Shown in pieces: positions 1 to 10,904 of a stretch of DNA of 64,000 bases (its first letter is position 1; every line of letters starts with the position of its first letter). The position numbers were made by a program, and so were the translations under genes. Source of the DNA: Eucommia ulmoides (lineage: Eukaryota; Streptophyta; Magnoliopsida; Garryales; Eucommiaceae); NCBI GenBank assembly GCA_016647705.1, contig CM028333.1, positions 13,599,616-13,663,615 on the forward strand, read 5' to 3'. A model generated the notes under the pieces. That model searched no databases. It saw only the letters and a list, made by a program, of their open reading frames with translations, and was not told the origin of the DNA.

Positions 1-1230
1 AGAGGCAAGAGGAACCCCCGAGGCAAGTGGAGCCCCAAGAATAGAGAGATATGGAGTAGGAAAGTTTGCAGATTGTAGGATCCCACCCGCAGGGTAACAG
101 GTTGCAGGGAAGTTTAGACGCGGTCGAAAGAATTTTGCGGGCCGCTACCCAGCTAACGGAGCAGCAAGCGAGAATTATGGAAAGTCAGAGGGCCCAAGGT
201 GATACTGCCATATCTCAGGCGGTACGACTGTAGAGGTTTAAGGAGTTAGACCCTCCGGCTTTCACCAGGATAGCGGGTCCAGCTGATGCGGAGAATTGGA
301 TCAGAGGCGTCGGGCACGTATTTGAGGCGATGGGGATTGTTGACGATAGTCGAATTCCCCTTGCCACTTTTCAGTTGAGGGAGGAAGCCGAGCATTGGTG
401 GGAGAAAATGAAAAGATTGATTTCCAATTCTGGTGAGGAGATTATATGGGACCATTTTGTCGCCACGTTTAATGAGAAGTACTTTCCGGAGTCTTATCGA
501 TTCCAGATGGAGGAGGAATTTATAGTCCTGAAGCAGGAAAAGATGATTGTTCAGCAGTACGAGGTTAAATTCGATGATTTATCCCGTTTTGCCCCTGATC
601 TGGTAAAAACGAAGGAGGAAAAATGCAGACGTTTCCAGAAAGGACTTCAGCTAAAGATCCGCTCCAGGCTGACCAGCAAGCAAATTAAGAATTATGCAAA
701 GTTGGTGAATATGACAAAGCTAGTGGAGAGGGATGTGCAGGAAACCGCCGAGAGTCGAGAGCAGTACAAGAAAAGCAGATTTGAGTCGCCGAGCAGATTT
801 TCGGATGGCACTTCGCGGAGGACGGTAGTTCGACCGCCAATTGCTCGGGCCTCATCATTTTGCCAATCCGCCAGGAACCGTGGTTCCTAGCAATCCTACC
901 TTAGGCAACAACAAAGTGCATTGGAAGCTAGTGCTGGTCCGCAGAGGCAATAACGGAATCAGCCGTCGAGTTGGGCTGGGGAGGATAAATGTTATCATTG
1001 TGTAGCTACGGGTCACTTTGCCAAAGACTGTCCTGTGGGAGTCCCGATATGTTTCCACTGTCATGTGCCAGGTCATAAATCTATAAATTGTCCGAAACTT
1101 GCTTCTACATTCGTACCTCCAGCGAGCAGTATGGGTAGTACGGGTCCTAGTACCGCCCAGGGACTTAGTAGAGGATCACCAAGTAGACCTCCAACGCGAG
1201 GCCATGTTTTTGCTACTACTCGACAGGATG
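1..1230 (+). pseudogene. gag: Tekay gag (capsid/nucleocapsid) remnant
   Basis: The frame is open in register from base 3 across the window edge. The capsid part covers about 237-800 (FKELDPPAF, then LREEAEHWWEKMK). It is followed by two CCHC zinc knuckles at about 984-1100, CYHCVATGHFAKDCP and CFHCHVPGHKSINCP. In-frame stops include TAG at 231, TAG at 888 and TAA near 949; each could come from a glutamine codon by one C-to-T change. No frameshift is needed across this stretch. Gag would form the virus-like particle and bind element RNA. The true start lies upstream of the window or in the stop-riddled first 230 bases. Confidence 0.85.
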
Positions 1231-3266
1231 CTCAGGCTACTCTCGAGGTGGTCACATGTATCATATCTTTATATGCTAAAGATGCTCGTGTGCTTATTGA
1301 TCCCGGTTCTACGCATTCTTTTGTTTCGGCAACTTTTATGATGCAAGTAGGCAGATTTCCCATTTTTTTATCCTATCGTATTGTTATTTCTACTCCAATG
1401 GGTGAGTCGGTATAGATCGATAGGGTGTATAAGAACAGTCCACTCCGGTTTGGTAATAGAGAGTTATTAGCAGATCTGTTACCTTTGAGTATTCACGATT
1501 TCGATATAATATTGGGTATGGATTTGCTATCTGGATATCATGCCACGGTGGACTGTTTTAAGAAGGAAGTGATATTTCGAATTTCAGGCGAGCTAGTGTT
1601 TGTGTTTGCTGGAGATAGAATTATCACTCCTGTCAGTTTAATTTTAGTGTTAGAAGCCAGAAAATTATTAAAGAAAGGCTGCCAGGGATATCTTGCGCAC
1701 ATAATTGACAACAGGCATAGAGAAACTCTGGTGGCAGATATTCCCGTAGTCCGAGATTTTCCTGACATATTCTCGGAAGAATTGCCAGGGTTGCCCGTCG
1801 ATAGGGAAATGGAATTCACGATCGAGTTAATTCCAGGCACTACCCCTATATCGATTCCACCTTATCGTATGGCATCTACTGAGTTGAAAGAGTTGAAGGT
1901 GCAGTTGCAAGATTTATTAGACCAGGGGTTCATCAGGCCTAGTGTCTCCCCATGGGGTGCCCCAATCCTCTTCGTAAAGAAGAATGATGGTACATTGAGA
2001 ATGCGTATTGATTATCGGCAACTGAATAGGGTGACGGTCTGCAATAATTATCCGTTGCCAAGGATTGATGACTTGTTTGACCAACTTCAGAAAGCTAAAG
2101 TATTCTCCAAGATAGATCTCCGATCGGGGTATCACCAACTGAAGGTCAGAGAGAGTGATGTAGCAACAATAGCATTCCGTACGAGATACGGACACTATGA
2201 ATTCCTGGTTATGCCCTTTGGATTGACAAATGCCCCTGCGGCTTTCATGGATTTGATGAACCGTATCTTTCAACCTTATCTGGACCAATTCCTTATTGTG
2301 TTCATTGATGATATTTTGGTCTATTCACAAAGTGGAGAAAAGCATATGAAACATCTCCGGATTGTATTGCAAACGTTGCGAGAGAAGTAGTTGTATGCGA
2401 AACTTAGTAAATATGAATTTTAGTTAGATCATGTGATATTTTTAGGTCATGTCATTTCAGGAAATGGTATTCAGGTAGACCCGAAGAAAGTTGAAACTGT
2501 CGTTCAGTGGGAAAGACCGAAAAATGTGACTGAAGTTCGAAGCTTTTTAGGGTTAGCAGGTTACTATCGACGATTTGTGCAAGGATTTTCCGTGATAGCT
2601 ACCCCGTTGACCCGATTGATTCGCAAGGAATCCAAATTTTAGTGGACCGATAAATGTGAGCAGAGTTTCCAGGAATTGAAGAGTAGGTTGATATCGACAC
2701 CAATATTGTCCCTCCCATCCGAAGGGGGTGGTTTCATAATTTATAGCGACGCGTCACACCAAGGTCTGGGATGTGTTCTGATGCATCATGGTCACGTGAT
2801 CGCATATGCATCCCGGCAACTGAAGAACCATGAGCGTAATTACCCGACGCACGATTTGGAATTGGCTGCAATTGTGTTCGCCCTGAAGATTTGGAGGCAC
2901 TACTTGTATGGCGAGACATGTGAAATATACACCGATCATCAGAGTTTAAAGTATTTGTTTACTCAGAAGGAATTAAATCTGAGGCAGAGGCGTTGGATGG
3001 AGTTGATCAAGGACTACGATTGCACCATCCATTACCATCCAGGAAAGGCTAATATTGTAGTAGATGCTCTAAGTCGAAAATCGGCAGGCTCGGTCGCCCA
3101 TCTTCGTGTTGCCCATGCTAACCTGTATGCAGAATTGAGATCGATGCAAATCAGTTAGCGGTTGGTCAGACGGCAGCACTGCTTACAACTTTGACTTTGA
3201 GACCAATGTTGATTGACCGCATTGTTGAAGCTCAAAAGTCAGACATTCAATTGGAGAGGATCCGAG
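1231..3266 (+). pseudogene. pol: Tekay protease, reverse transcriptase and RNase H remnant
   Basis: The frame is the same as gag. The aspartic protease site is VLIDPGSTHSFVS near 1290-1330, with a [11 protein letters not shown] block near 1510. RT covers about 1900-2600, with [13 protein letters not shown] and the catalytic FIDDILVYS near 2302-2330. RNase H covers about 2700-3100, starting at [14 protein letters not shown] and including [10 protein letters not shown]. Stops are at 1413, 2388, 2421 and 2640; they fit CAG-to-TAG or TGG-to-TAG transitions. A single-base deletion near 3154-3157 shifts the frame, after which the reading continues into the start of integrase (LERIRDE) up to the insertion site of the Ogre-like element. 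The enzymes would copy element RNA in cytoplasmic particles, but this copy cannot encode them. Confidence 0.92.
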
Positions 3267-3271
3267 ATGAG
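3267..3271. repeat. Target site duplication ATGAG, left copy
   Basis: ATGAG directly precedes the TGAACGCG start of the nested element and recurs at 17401-17405 directly after its TACA end. Removing the insertion and one copy restores a continuous Tekay integrase reading from LERIRDE into the sequence that leads to the RLCVP-like block. Confidence 0.95.
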
Positions 3272-3304
3272 TGAACGCGCCCCGATTTTCCAGAGAAAAC
3301 CAAA

Positions 3305-3352
<48 letters not shown>

Positions 3353-3777
3353 TATATGTTTATATATGCTTGGCGCTGGTAAAACGAGAAGGGTTTTTAA
3401 AAACGTCGATTTTCTCATTAAAATGTACTTAAGCCTGTTTTAGAAAAAGGAGTCGCCACCTAGCATTGGGTTTAAATGATGTGCTAGGTCACCATATTTT
3501 TCTTTTTTGAAAATAATTTAAAAATGGCTTAAGTAAAATTTGACTCCAAAAATAATATGGTCTAACCAGAGATTCGTTTAAAGAGTTCGGGGGTCAGTTA
3601 CGCTCGGGGAAGGTGTCAAGCACCCCAAGACGCCCGTCCAAAGACGGTACCTTATCCGATTAAGTCCAATTAGAATTTAAATCCGAATGTTTTTATTTTA
3701 TTTTTAAATCCTCCTTATATACACATACACACACATTTGAGGGAAGTGATCCCCCTTCTAAACCTAGACCGTTCTGA

Positions 3778-4655
3778 TTGAAGGTTGGGAATTTTCCACC
3801 TCGTATTGTTAGCACATTATATTTAATACAAATTAAATAAAACACCCGCACACACGCATCGAGGAGAGTAATTCCCTTCTAAATTTATGCCGTTCAAATT
3901 GAAGGTTGGGAATTTTCTACCTCGTATTGTTAGCACATTATATTTAATACAAATTAAATAAAACACCCGCACACACGCATCGAGGAGAGTAATTCCCTTC
4001 TAAATTTATGCCATTCAAATTGAAGGTTGGGAATTTTCCACCTCATATTGTTAGTACATTATATTTAATACAAATTAAATAAAACACCCGCACACACGCA
4101 TCAAGGAGAGTAATTCCCTTCTAAATTTAGCCATTCAAATTGAAGGTTGGGAATTTTCCACCTCGTATTGTTAGCACATTATATTTAATACAAATTAAAT
4201 AAAACACCCGCACACACGCATCGAGGAGAGTAATTCCCTTCTAAATTTTAGCCATTCAAATTGAAGGTTGGGAATTTTCCACCTCGTATTGTTAGCACCT
4301 TATATTTAATACAAATTAAATAAAACACCCGCACACACGCATCGAGGAGAGTAATTCCCTTCTAAATCTTAGCCATTCAAATTGAAGGTTGGGAATTTTC
4401 CACCTCGTATTGTTAGCACATTATATTTAACACAAATTAAATAAAACACCCGTACACACGCATCGAGGAGAGTAATTCCCTTCTAAATTTAGCCATTCAA
4501 ATTGAAGGTTGGGAATTTTCCACCTCGTATTGTTAGCACATTATATTTAATACAAATTAAATAAAACACCCGTACACACGCATCGAGGAGAGTAATTCCC
4601 TTCTAAATTTAGCCATTCAAATTGAAGGATGAGAATTTTCCACCTCGTATTATTT
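3778..4655. repeat. 120-bp tandem repeat array inside the left Ogre-like LTR
   Basis: About seven full copies and a partial one of a unit of roughly 119-121 bp. Each begins GAAGGTTGGGAATTTTCCAC and contains AACACCCGCACACACGCATC. Copy starts fall near 3780, 3901, 4022, 4142, 4262, 4384, 4504 and 4625. The matching array at about 15613-16485 in the other LTR has the same copy number and order. The array therefore predates insertion. It lies downstream of the LTR TATA box, in the transcribed leader. Confidence 0.93.
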
Positions 4656-4661
4656 AAAAAT

Positions 4662-4692
<31 letters not shown>

Positions 4693-4981
4693 GAAAATAA
4701 AAAGTAATAAATAAATAAATAAATAAATAATAAAGGAAGAAGAAAAAAAAATTCTAATTTACAAAAAAAAAATTAGTATAATAACAACTTAAAAAAATAA
4801 GAGTAAGATTTACAACAGATGAAAATTTACCACCTTCTTGGAGATTTTTCTTCTTCAAAATTACAATAAAATGAAAATAATATTATTTTCTTCAAAATTT
4901 TTCTCCAGATTTCTCCTCTCCCTTACAAAAATTTCTCTCAAAAAATTTTTTCCTCTCAAAATTTTCCCCTCCTTCCCTCTT

Positions 4982-5013
4982 GTGATCCTTCCTCTATTTA
5001 TAGGAAGGATCAC
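4982..5013 (-). promoter_or_regulatory. LTR TATA box enclosed in a perfect inverted repeat
   Basis: On the minus strand TATAAATAG lies at 5002-4994. It occupies the 8-base loop of a perfect inverted repeat with 12-bp arms, GTGATCCTTCCT at 4982-4993 and AGGAAGGATCAC at 5002-5013. The same structure is at 16825-16856 in the other LTR. Position about 530 bp into the LTR and just after the hairpin array fits the core promoter of the element. Confidence 0.75.
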
Positions 5014-5054
5014 TGAACATTCTTCCGACAGCCGTGCGAAAAAGAGGGGAAAAA

Positions 5055-5234
5055 GGGGGTGGGTGCACCGAAATTTGGTGCACCCACCCCCTTTTGGGTG
5101 CACCAAAAATGGTGCACCCAAAAAAGGGGGGGCTGGCCCCCCCTGCTGGCCGCACATGCGGCCAGCAGTCCTGGTCGCTACAGCGACCAGGGCAACTGGT
5201 CGCTGTAGCGACCAGCCTGGTTGCACGTGCGACC
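5055..5234. repeat. Hairpin array in the U3 of the left Ogre-like LTR
   Basis: Five or more near-perfect inverted repeats in tandem. One has 15-bp arms around a 7-base loop (5055-5069 with 5077-5091). One has 14-bp arms (5092-5105 with 5110-5123). One has 12-bp arms and a 2-base loop (5143-5168). CTGGTCGCTACAGCGACCAG is at 5171-5190 and CTGGTCGCTGTAGCGACCAG at 5196-5215. An imperfect GGTTGCACGTGCGACC is at 5219-5234. The array sits 50-240 bp upstream of the TATA box in element sense. It is GC-rich in an otherwise AT-rich LTR. Confidence 0.9.
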
Positions 5235-5531
5235 TTAATGCACCCCCCTACCCCTGTTCGGTCCAGGCCTCTCTCGTTCTCGTCTGTTTCTGGTCCATTT
5301 TGTTCCGAATTAACGCGTTTTTATTCCACTTCGAAAAATCTACAAAACCAAAAAAATAAATTAATTAATTACTAATATTTAATTTACTTAAGAGATTAAT
5401 AAAACTTAATTTAGCAGTATTAAACCGCACAAATACGGTACAATCAAAATAAAATAAATAGAAAATAAAATAAAAATAACTATAAAATAAAGTATATTTT
5501 TTTGCGAAGCGGTCAAAATGCCGTGTCTACA

Positions 5532-5547
5532 GCTGCCCCTCTTTGTC
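5532..5547 (-). other. Polypurine tract of the Ogre-like element
   Basis: The minus strand reads GACAAAGAGGGGCAGC directly before the LTR start TGTAGACACG. This is the expected position and composition for plus-strand priming. Confidence 0.8.
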
Positions 5548-5671
5548 ATGCAAGTCCTACTTGCTTGACAAAGATAAAAGACCACGTCATTTTGATCGTC
5601 CCATTTTATCTTTATTTTTTTTTATTTTTTTTTTTTAGTGTATTTTCCAATAATAGAACGAATAAAATAAA

Positions 5672-6115
5672 ATGATTCATGACGAATACGTGTACGTTTA
5701 GAGTAATAAAAGAATACTCATGACGATGTTCATGATAAACAAATGTCCGTTTAGAAGATTGTTTAGAGTAATAAAAAAAGGACTCATGACGATACTCATG
5801 ACGAACAAGTGTCTGTTTAGAGGATCGTTTAGAGTAATAAAATGATGACTCATGACGATACTCATGACGAACAAGTGTCTGTTTAGAGGATTGTTTAGAG
5901 TAATAAAAAAAGAGACTCATGACGATACTCATGACGAACAAGTGTCTGTTTAGAGGATCGTTTAGAGTAATAAAATGATGACTCATGACGATACTCATGA
6001 CGAACAAGTGTCTGTTTAGAGGATTGTTTAGAGTAATAAAAATTGACTCATAACGCTACTCATGACGAACACGTGTCTGTTTAGAGGATCGTTTAGAGTA
6101 ATAAAAATTATTCAT
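5672..6115. repeat. 64-67-bp tandem repeats in the 3' untranslated part of the Ogre-like element
   Basis: About seven copies of a unit containing ACTCATGACGATACTCATGA, GTGTCTGTTTAGAGGAT and GTTTAGAGTAATAAAA. Successive copies alternate between a GATCG...AAAATGATG form and a GATTG...AAAAAAAG form, giving a higher-order period near 131 bp. A 131-aa minus-strand ORF at 5612-6007 is only the translation of this repeat. Tandem repeats in the 3' untranslated region are known for Ogre elements. Confidence 0.9.
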
Positions 6116-6675
6116 GCCCCAGCCCTCTTGGCCAGGGGCTTAAAGAAAGTTCAAGAGTATAAAATATGCCCCCACTTGTGACTGAGTCAGAATGAGAGAA
6201 CAAAGATATAAATGTGCCACAGCCGAACTCTCAAATGACCGAACATTTATAGATTGCCTGCGTACCTTAGTATTATGCCGAGGATTAAGTTTGGCGTAGT
6301 TCACTTTTCGCCCTTTTCAGGGCAAAACGCATACCTGGACGCTCATTTAGAGCTTTGGAACTTTTAGTAATAAAAGTTTCTAATTTGAACCGGAAGGTAA
6401 GAAGTCTTTGTGAGAGAGAAATCCATGCTTCCCTGTCCTTTGAAAACCCTGTAATTGGACAAAAAACACATGCAACACGAAAATTTAGTTTGAAAAACTT
6501 GTCACTCTTGACGACTAGCAATTCCGTCCCCCCCTTTTCCATCGCAATCCCTCATTTGATGGCGCTTGACTTTCTCGGGTCACGGGACAGTATCGGGAGA
6601 TTTTTCCGTCTCGTCCTTCCGTCAATCTTAGAGATGTACTTTCTGGAGGTTTTCTCCGGGTTGTTGGCAGGGTCT

Positions 6676-6709
<34 letters not shown>

Positions 6710-7102
6710 GACAACATCCCTATCAGCCTTTATTTCTCTGCACCCGTCGATTCTCACTTTCTCTTTTCTACTAGGCATCCTCAGTGCTTAGGAGAATCAC
6801 ATACTTCTGCTTGCTTTGTATTTTTCAAATCCTACAAAATTGATTTAACCAAATATGGGAAAACGTGTAAAACCTTACCCCAAACAGGTATCTTTATCAC
6901 CAGATATGTTGACTGCGAGATTTCAAGCCGGATTGTCTGACAAGTATGATTTCAATGCAAATTTGAGCCATATTCGATGTTCCTTTTCACAGATTCCAAC
7001 TCTTGCTCAAATCCATCAAGTTCCGAACACAGAAAAGTCTTACGGTCAATGGAAGTCAACCGTAGTGGGAATTCCAAAAATGCCCCTATGAGTGATCTAA
7101 CT

Positions 7103-7135
<33 letters not shown>

Positions 7136-7289
7136 GACACGGTCTCTACATTTTTCTCATAGCGCCCTTTCGAGTTTTCACCATGTTCGAGCCGTTTTTT
7201 TTTTTTTTTTTTTTTTGTGTTTTTTTTTTTTTTGAAGCAACAGATAATCACAAATTGAAATAAACTTACTTAGAAAATAAGGACATTTA
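6116..7289 (-). other. Rest of the Ogre-like 3' untranslated region
   Basis: No domain-bearing ORF was recognised. Three long poly(T) tracts on the plus strand (about 6677-6708, 7106-7132 and 7195-7232) are poly(A) tracts in element sense. ORFs here are low-complexity shadows of these tracts. Confidence 0.7.
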
Positions 7290-8231
7290 TTAGGCAAAAT
7301 ATTTCTTTACAGAATCCGAGTTTAGGGGCTCGGGAAATACATCACCATCCATTTCCTGGAGAATCAGCGCTCCACCGCTCAAAGCCTTATGAACAACAAA
7401 AGGACCTTCCCAATTTGGCGCGAACTTACCCTTAGCTTCATCTTGGAAAGGAAAGATTTTCTTCAAAACTAACTCACCGACCTTGAAGACTCTAGGGTAT
7501 ATCCGTTTATCATGAGCTCTAGTAATCCTCTGTCTGTAACACTGTCCGTGGCATATCGCTGTCAACCGCTTTTCATCGATTAAACAAAGTTGGTCTAACC
7601 GTTGTTGTACCCATTCAGTTTCATCAAGCTCGGCCTCTATGAGCACTCATAGAGATGGAATTTCCACCTCGGTTGGTATCACCGCTTCTGTGCCATAAAC
7701 CAGAGAATAGGGGGTCGCCCCTGTCGAGGTCCGAACCGAGGTTCGGTAAGCCATCAAAGCATATGGCAGCATATCATCCCACTCTTTATAATTGTCAATC
7801 ATCTTCCGGAGAATTTTCTTTATATTTTTGTTGGCGGCTTCCACTGCTCCATTCATATTTGGACGGTAAGGCGCTGAGTTTTTGTGCTCGATCTTGAACT
7901 GCTGACATATTTTCTGTATTTCTGAACCCTTCAGGTTTTTAGCATTGTCGGTTATCAATGTTTGCGACAAACCGTATCTTGACACAATATTTTCTTTGAT
8001 GAATCGAGCTACTATCTTTTGAGTCACTCGGGTTAAGGAAATGGCTTCTACCCACTTTGAAAAATAATCAATTGCCACCAGGATAAAGCGATGACCACTC
8101 GGCGCCTTAGGGGTAACTTCCCCAATAACGTCCATACCCCACATTGAGAAGGGCCATGGGGCCGCCAAGCAATGAAGGTGGGACATGGATTTGATCACCA
8201 TGAATTTGACACTTATGGCATCTTCGAACAA
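7290..8231 (-). pseudogene. pol: Ogre-like integrase core and C-terminal domain, broken
   Basis: The integrase catalytic core reads MDVIGEV near 8132, ITDNAKNLKGSE near 7937 and NGAVEAANKNIKKIL near 7840, giving the D, D and E positions of a retroviral-type integrase. The C-terminal part includes GKFAPNWEGPFVVHKAL and ends KKYFA at 7290. A TGA at 7647-7649 interrupts EIPSL-VLIEAE; it is one C-to-T change from an arginine CGA. A frameshift near 8185 separates this frame from the RT frame: the zinc-finger part ends IHVPPS in one frame and LHCLAAPWPFSMWG resumes in the other. Integrase would insert element cDNA into nuclear DNA. As written, no intact integrase can be made. Confidence 0.93.
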
Positions 8232-10750
8232 ACTGCACGCAGTCGCTTTCCATCGTTAGCCAAAAATGACCGGTTCTCAGGATCTTCTTGGCAAGCATGA
8301 AGCCGCTCATGTGAGGTCCACATATGCCACCATGGACCTCTTTCATCAACTGGATGGCCTCTTCGACTCCAACACATCTCAACAGGCCCATGTCAGGGGA
8401 GCGTTTGTACAGTGTCTCCCCGCTTAGGAAGAATTGGCCTGCTAACCTCCGGAGAGTTTTCCGATCAACACTTGATGCCCCTTCCGGGTACTCCTGATTT
8501 TTCAGAAAGTTCTTTATGTCATGGTACCACGGGTCTTTGGCTGGCTCAGATTCAAGCTGGCAGCAGTGGGCCGGTCGGCGTTGAACTCGGATCACCACCG
8601 GAATGATATCATCATCCTCTCGAGTGATAGATATCATAGATGCCAAGGTAGCTAAGGCATCGGCGAAGTCATTTTTTAGCCTTGGTATGCTTTCAAATTC
8701 TATTATTGTAAATTGCTCGCACAACTCCAGGAGGTGATTGTTATAGGCTATCAAGGTCGGATCTCTCGTGGCATATTTATCCGTCACCTGATTGATTATC
8801 AGCTCAGAATCTCCGAACACTAGCAATTCTTTGATTTTCATATCGACAGCCAGCTGGAGTCTCAGAATACAGGCTTCGTACTCAGCTCGATTATTTGTGC
8901 TCTGGAACTTCAACTTGGAAGCCACTGGATAATGCTGTTTGCCCGGAGAAACCAGAACGGCTCCGATTCCAGCCCCTTGAGAGTTCACTGCTCCATCAAA
9001 ATACATTTTCCAGACTGTTTCCTCATTTTCTTTATCCACCGCATGAATCGACTCGTCAGGGAATAGCGTCTCAAGAGGCTGGTTATCCGTTTGAGCTGGA
9101 CAACTAGCCAACTGATCTGCTATCGCCTGACCCTTTACTGACTTTTGGGTCTTGTAGATGATATCGAACTCCGTCAGCAGCATCTGCCATTTTGCAACTT
9201 TTCCTGACAGAATCGGCTTTTCGAAGATGTATTTTAAGGGATCCATCCTGGCTATCAGGTAGGTAGTCAGTGGGAGCATATAATGGCGTAGTCTTTGAGC
9301 GGACCAAGCCAATGCACAACAGGTTCTCTCCAGCAAGGTATAATTTTCCTCATACTTTGTGAAGCGCTTGCTGAGGTAGTAGATGGCTTGCTCCTTCTTT
9401 CCAGATTTATCGAGTTGCCCAAGAATAGCTCCCATGGAGGAGTCGAGAACTAACAAATATAGTAATAACGGAACCTTCTCCCGAGGCGGCACTAGAACGG
9501 GAGGGTTCGTTAGATAGACTTTAATTTTCTCCAAGGCATTTTGGCAATCTGCATTCCATCGCCCGTCACTTTCTTTTCGAAGTAGCTTGAAGATTGGCTC
9601 ACAAGTGGCAGTGAGTTGGAAGATGAATCGGGCTATGAAATTTAATCGCCCCAGAAAACCTCGAATTTCTTTCTCATTTCTCGGCGGCGGCATCTCACGA
9701 ATGGCCTTCGTCTTTGCAGGATCAATCTCGATTCCATGGCGATTTACCATGAAACCAAGAAGTTTTCCGGAAGCCACCCCAAACGCGCATTTTGCTGGAT
9801 TGAGCTTGAGCTGGTACTTTCGAAGTCTGTCGAACACCTTTTTCAAATGGCAGAGATGATCCTCGTTCTCCTGTGATTTAACGATCATGTCATCAACATA
9901 TACCTCCATCTCCTTGTGCATCATATCATGAAAGAGGGTCGTCATTGCTCTTTGGTATGTTGCCCCGACGTTTTTGAGACCGAAAGGCATCGCCCTATAG
10001 CAAAAGACTCCCCATGGGGTAGTGAAGGCTGTCTTTTCTCGATCTTTCTCATCCATCAAAATTTGATTATAGCCAGAGAACCCATCGGCGAAAGAATAGA
10101 GCTTTCGCCCCGCAGTATTGTCGATGATGATGTGAGTGTTTGGCAGTGGAAAATCATCTTTTGGACTCGCCCGGTTGAGATCACGATAGTCCACGCAGAC
10201 TCTGATTTTTCCTGAGGACTTTGGCACGGGAACGACATTTGAGAGCCATTCACTGTAGTTACAGACTTCAATAATTCGGGCATTGAATTGCTTCACGATC
10301 TCCTCCTTGACCTCGAGGCTGACAGCGGGCCTCAGTTTCCTCAACTTTTGTTTGACTGGTACACTCCCCGGCTTTAACGGCAGCTTATGGGCCACGATAC
10401 TCTTGTCCAGTCCTATCATGTCATCGTAGGACTAGGCAAAGATATCTTGGTAGGAAATTAAGAGCGTTGTCAACTCTTTCTTTTCCAGAGTCATGAGGGC
10501 TGATCCAATCTTTACTTCCTTCAACTCTTCCGAGGTCCCCAAGTTTATCAACTCGGTCTCATCGTTACTGGGAATCGGCTTGTTCTCGAACTCCGTGAAA
10601 GCTTTTCGGATCTCACCATCGTCTGGCTGGCAAGAGTCATCTTCTGCTTCTACTCCCATCGGGTCATGGTCTGGTTCTGCAATGAAATCATACTTATCGC
10701 ACTCTGGCTCAGTTATATCGCATGCATCATACACTGGTGTTTTAGATATC
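8180..10750 (-). pseudogene. pol: Ogre-like RT, RNase H, archaeal-type RNase H and integrase zinc finger
   Basis: The exon after the candidate intron opens ISKTPVYDACDITEPE at 10750. A TAG at 10432-10434 sits where a tryptophan is expected (FA-stop-SYDDM); it is one G-to-A change from TGG. RT follows, with ADGFSGYNQI and the catalytic YVDDMIVKS (residues about 174-182 of the 770-aa stretch from 10419). The first RNase H shows LVLDSSMGAILGQ and YTLLERTCCALAWS. A second RNase H shows MYFDGAVNSQGAGIG and NNRAEYEACI, the extra archaeal-type domain that marks the Tat lineage. The integrase HHCC finger covers HGGICGPH to CHKCQIHG. The stretch is nearly 2.6 kb with a single stop and one frameshift at its end. 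Confidence 0.95.
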
Positions 10751-10904
10751 CTGAAAGCATAAAATTTAAACATTTAAACCATATGTCGGATAAAACAGAA
10801 TTGCATTCATTAAATATAAAAACCCATTACAAAGCAAAATCCCTTTCCATCTAGAAGGCAAGGTGGATGGAGGGATGACCAACAGAAAATCTCCCTAAGT
10901 TTAC
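10751..10904 (-). other. Candidate spliceosomal intron between protease and RT
   Basis: On the minus strand the protease frame reaches a TAA at 10903-10901 that is part of a GTAAAC donor beginning at 10904. The acceptor TTATGCTTTCAG ends at 10751. Removing these 154 bases joins codon halves CG and G and continues in frame into ISKTPVYD. The interval is AT-rich with a T-rich tract before the acceptor. An intron between protease and RT is a reported hallmark of Ogre elements, which supports this reading. Splicing itself is inferred, not observed. Confidence 0.75.

Larger units (their letters stand above)
3272..5531 (-). repeat. Ogre-like 3' LTR (left copy)
   Basis: 2,260 bp. In element sense it starts TGTAGACACG at 5531 and ends GGCGCGTTCA at 3272. 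U3 runs from 5531 to the TATA box near 5000. The remaining 1.7 kb (R and U5) contains the 120-bp tandem repeats and a (TA)n run at about 3308-3350 that is longer than in the other LTR. Compared with 15127-17400 it lacks one 24-bp hairpin unit near 5219. Confidence 0.95.

Noticed and set aside
3778..4655. Possible CRISPR-like array
   Set aside because: The repeats are contiguous 120-bp units without unique spacers, in a plant LTR.
4838..5375. ORFs of 113-173 aa duplicated at 16681-17243
   Set aside because: They are LTR sequence across the hairpin array; both copies exist because the LTR is duplicated.
5612..6007. 131-aa repetitive ORF (HEYRHE repeats)
   Set aside because: It is the translation of the 64-67-bp tandem repeat in the Ogre-like 3' region, on the strand of the element but after integrase and without a domain.
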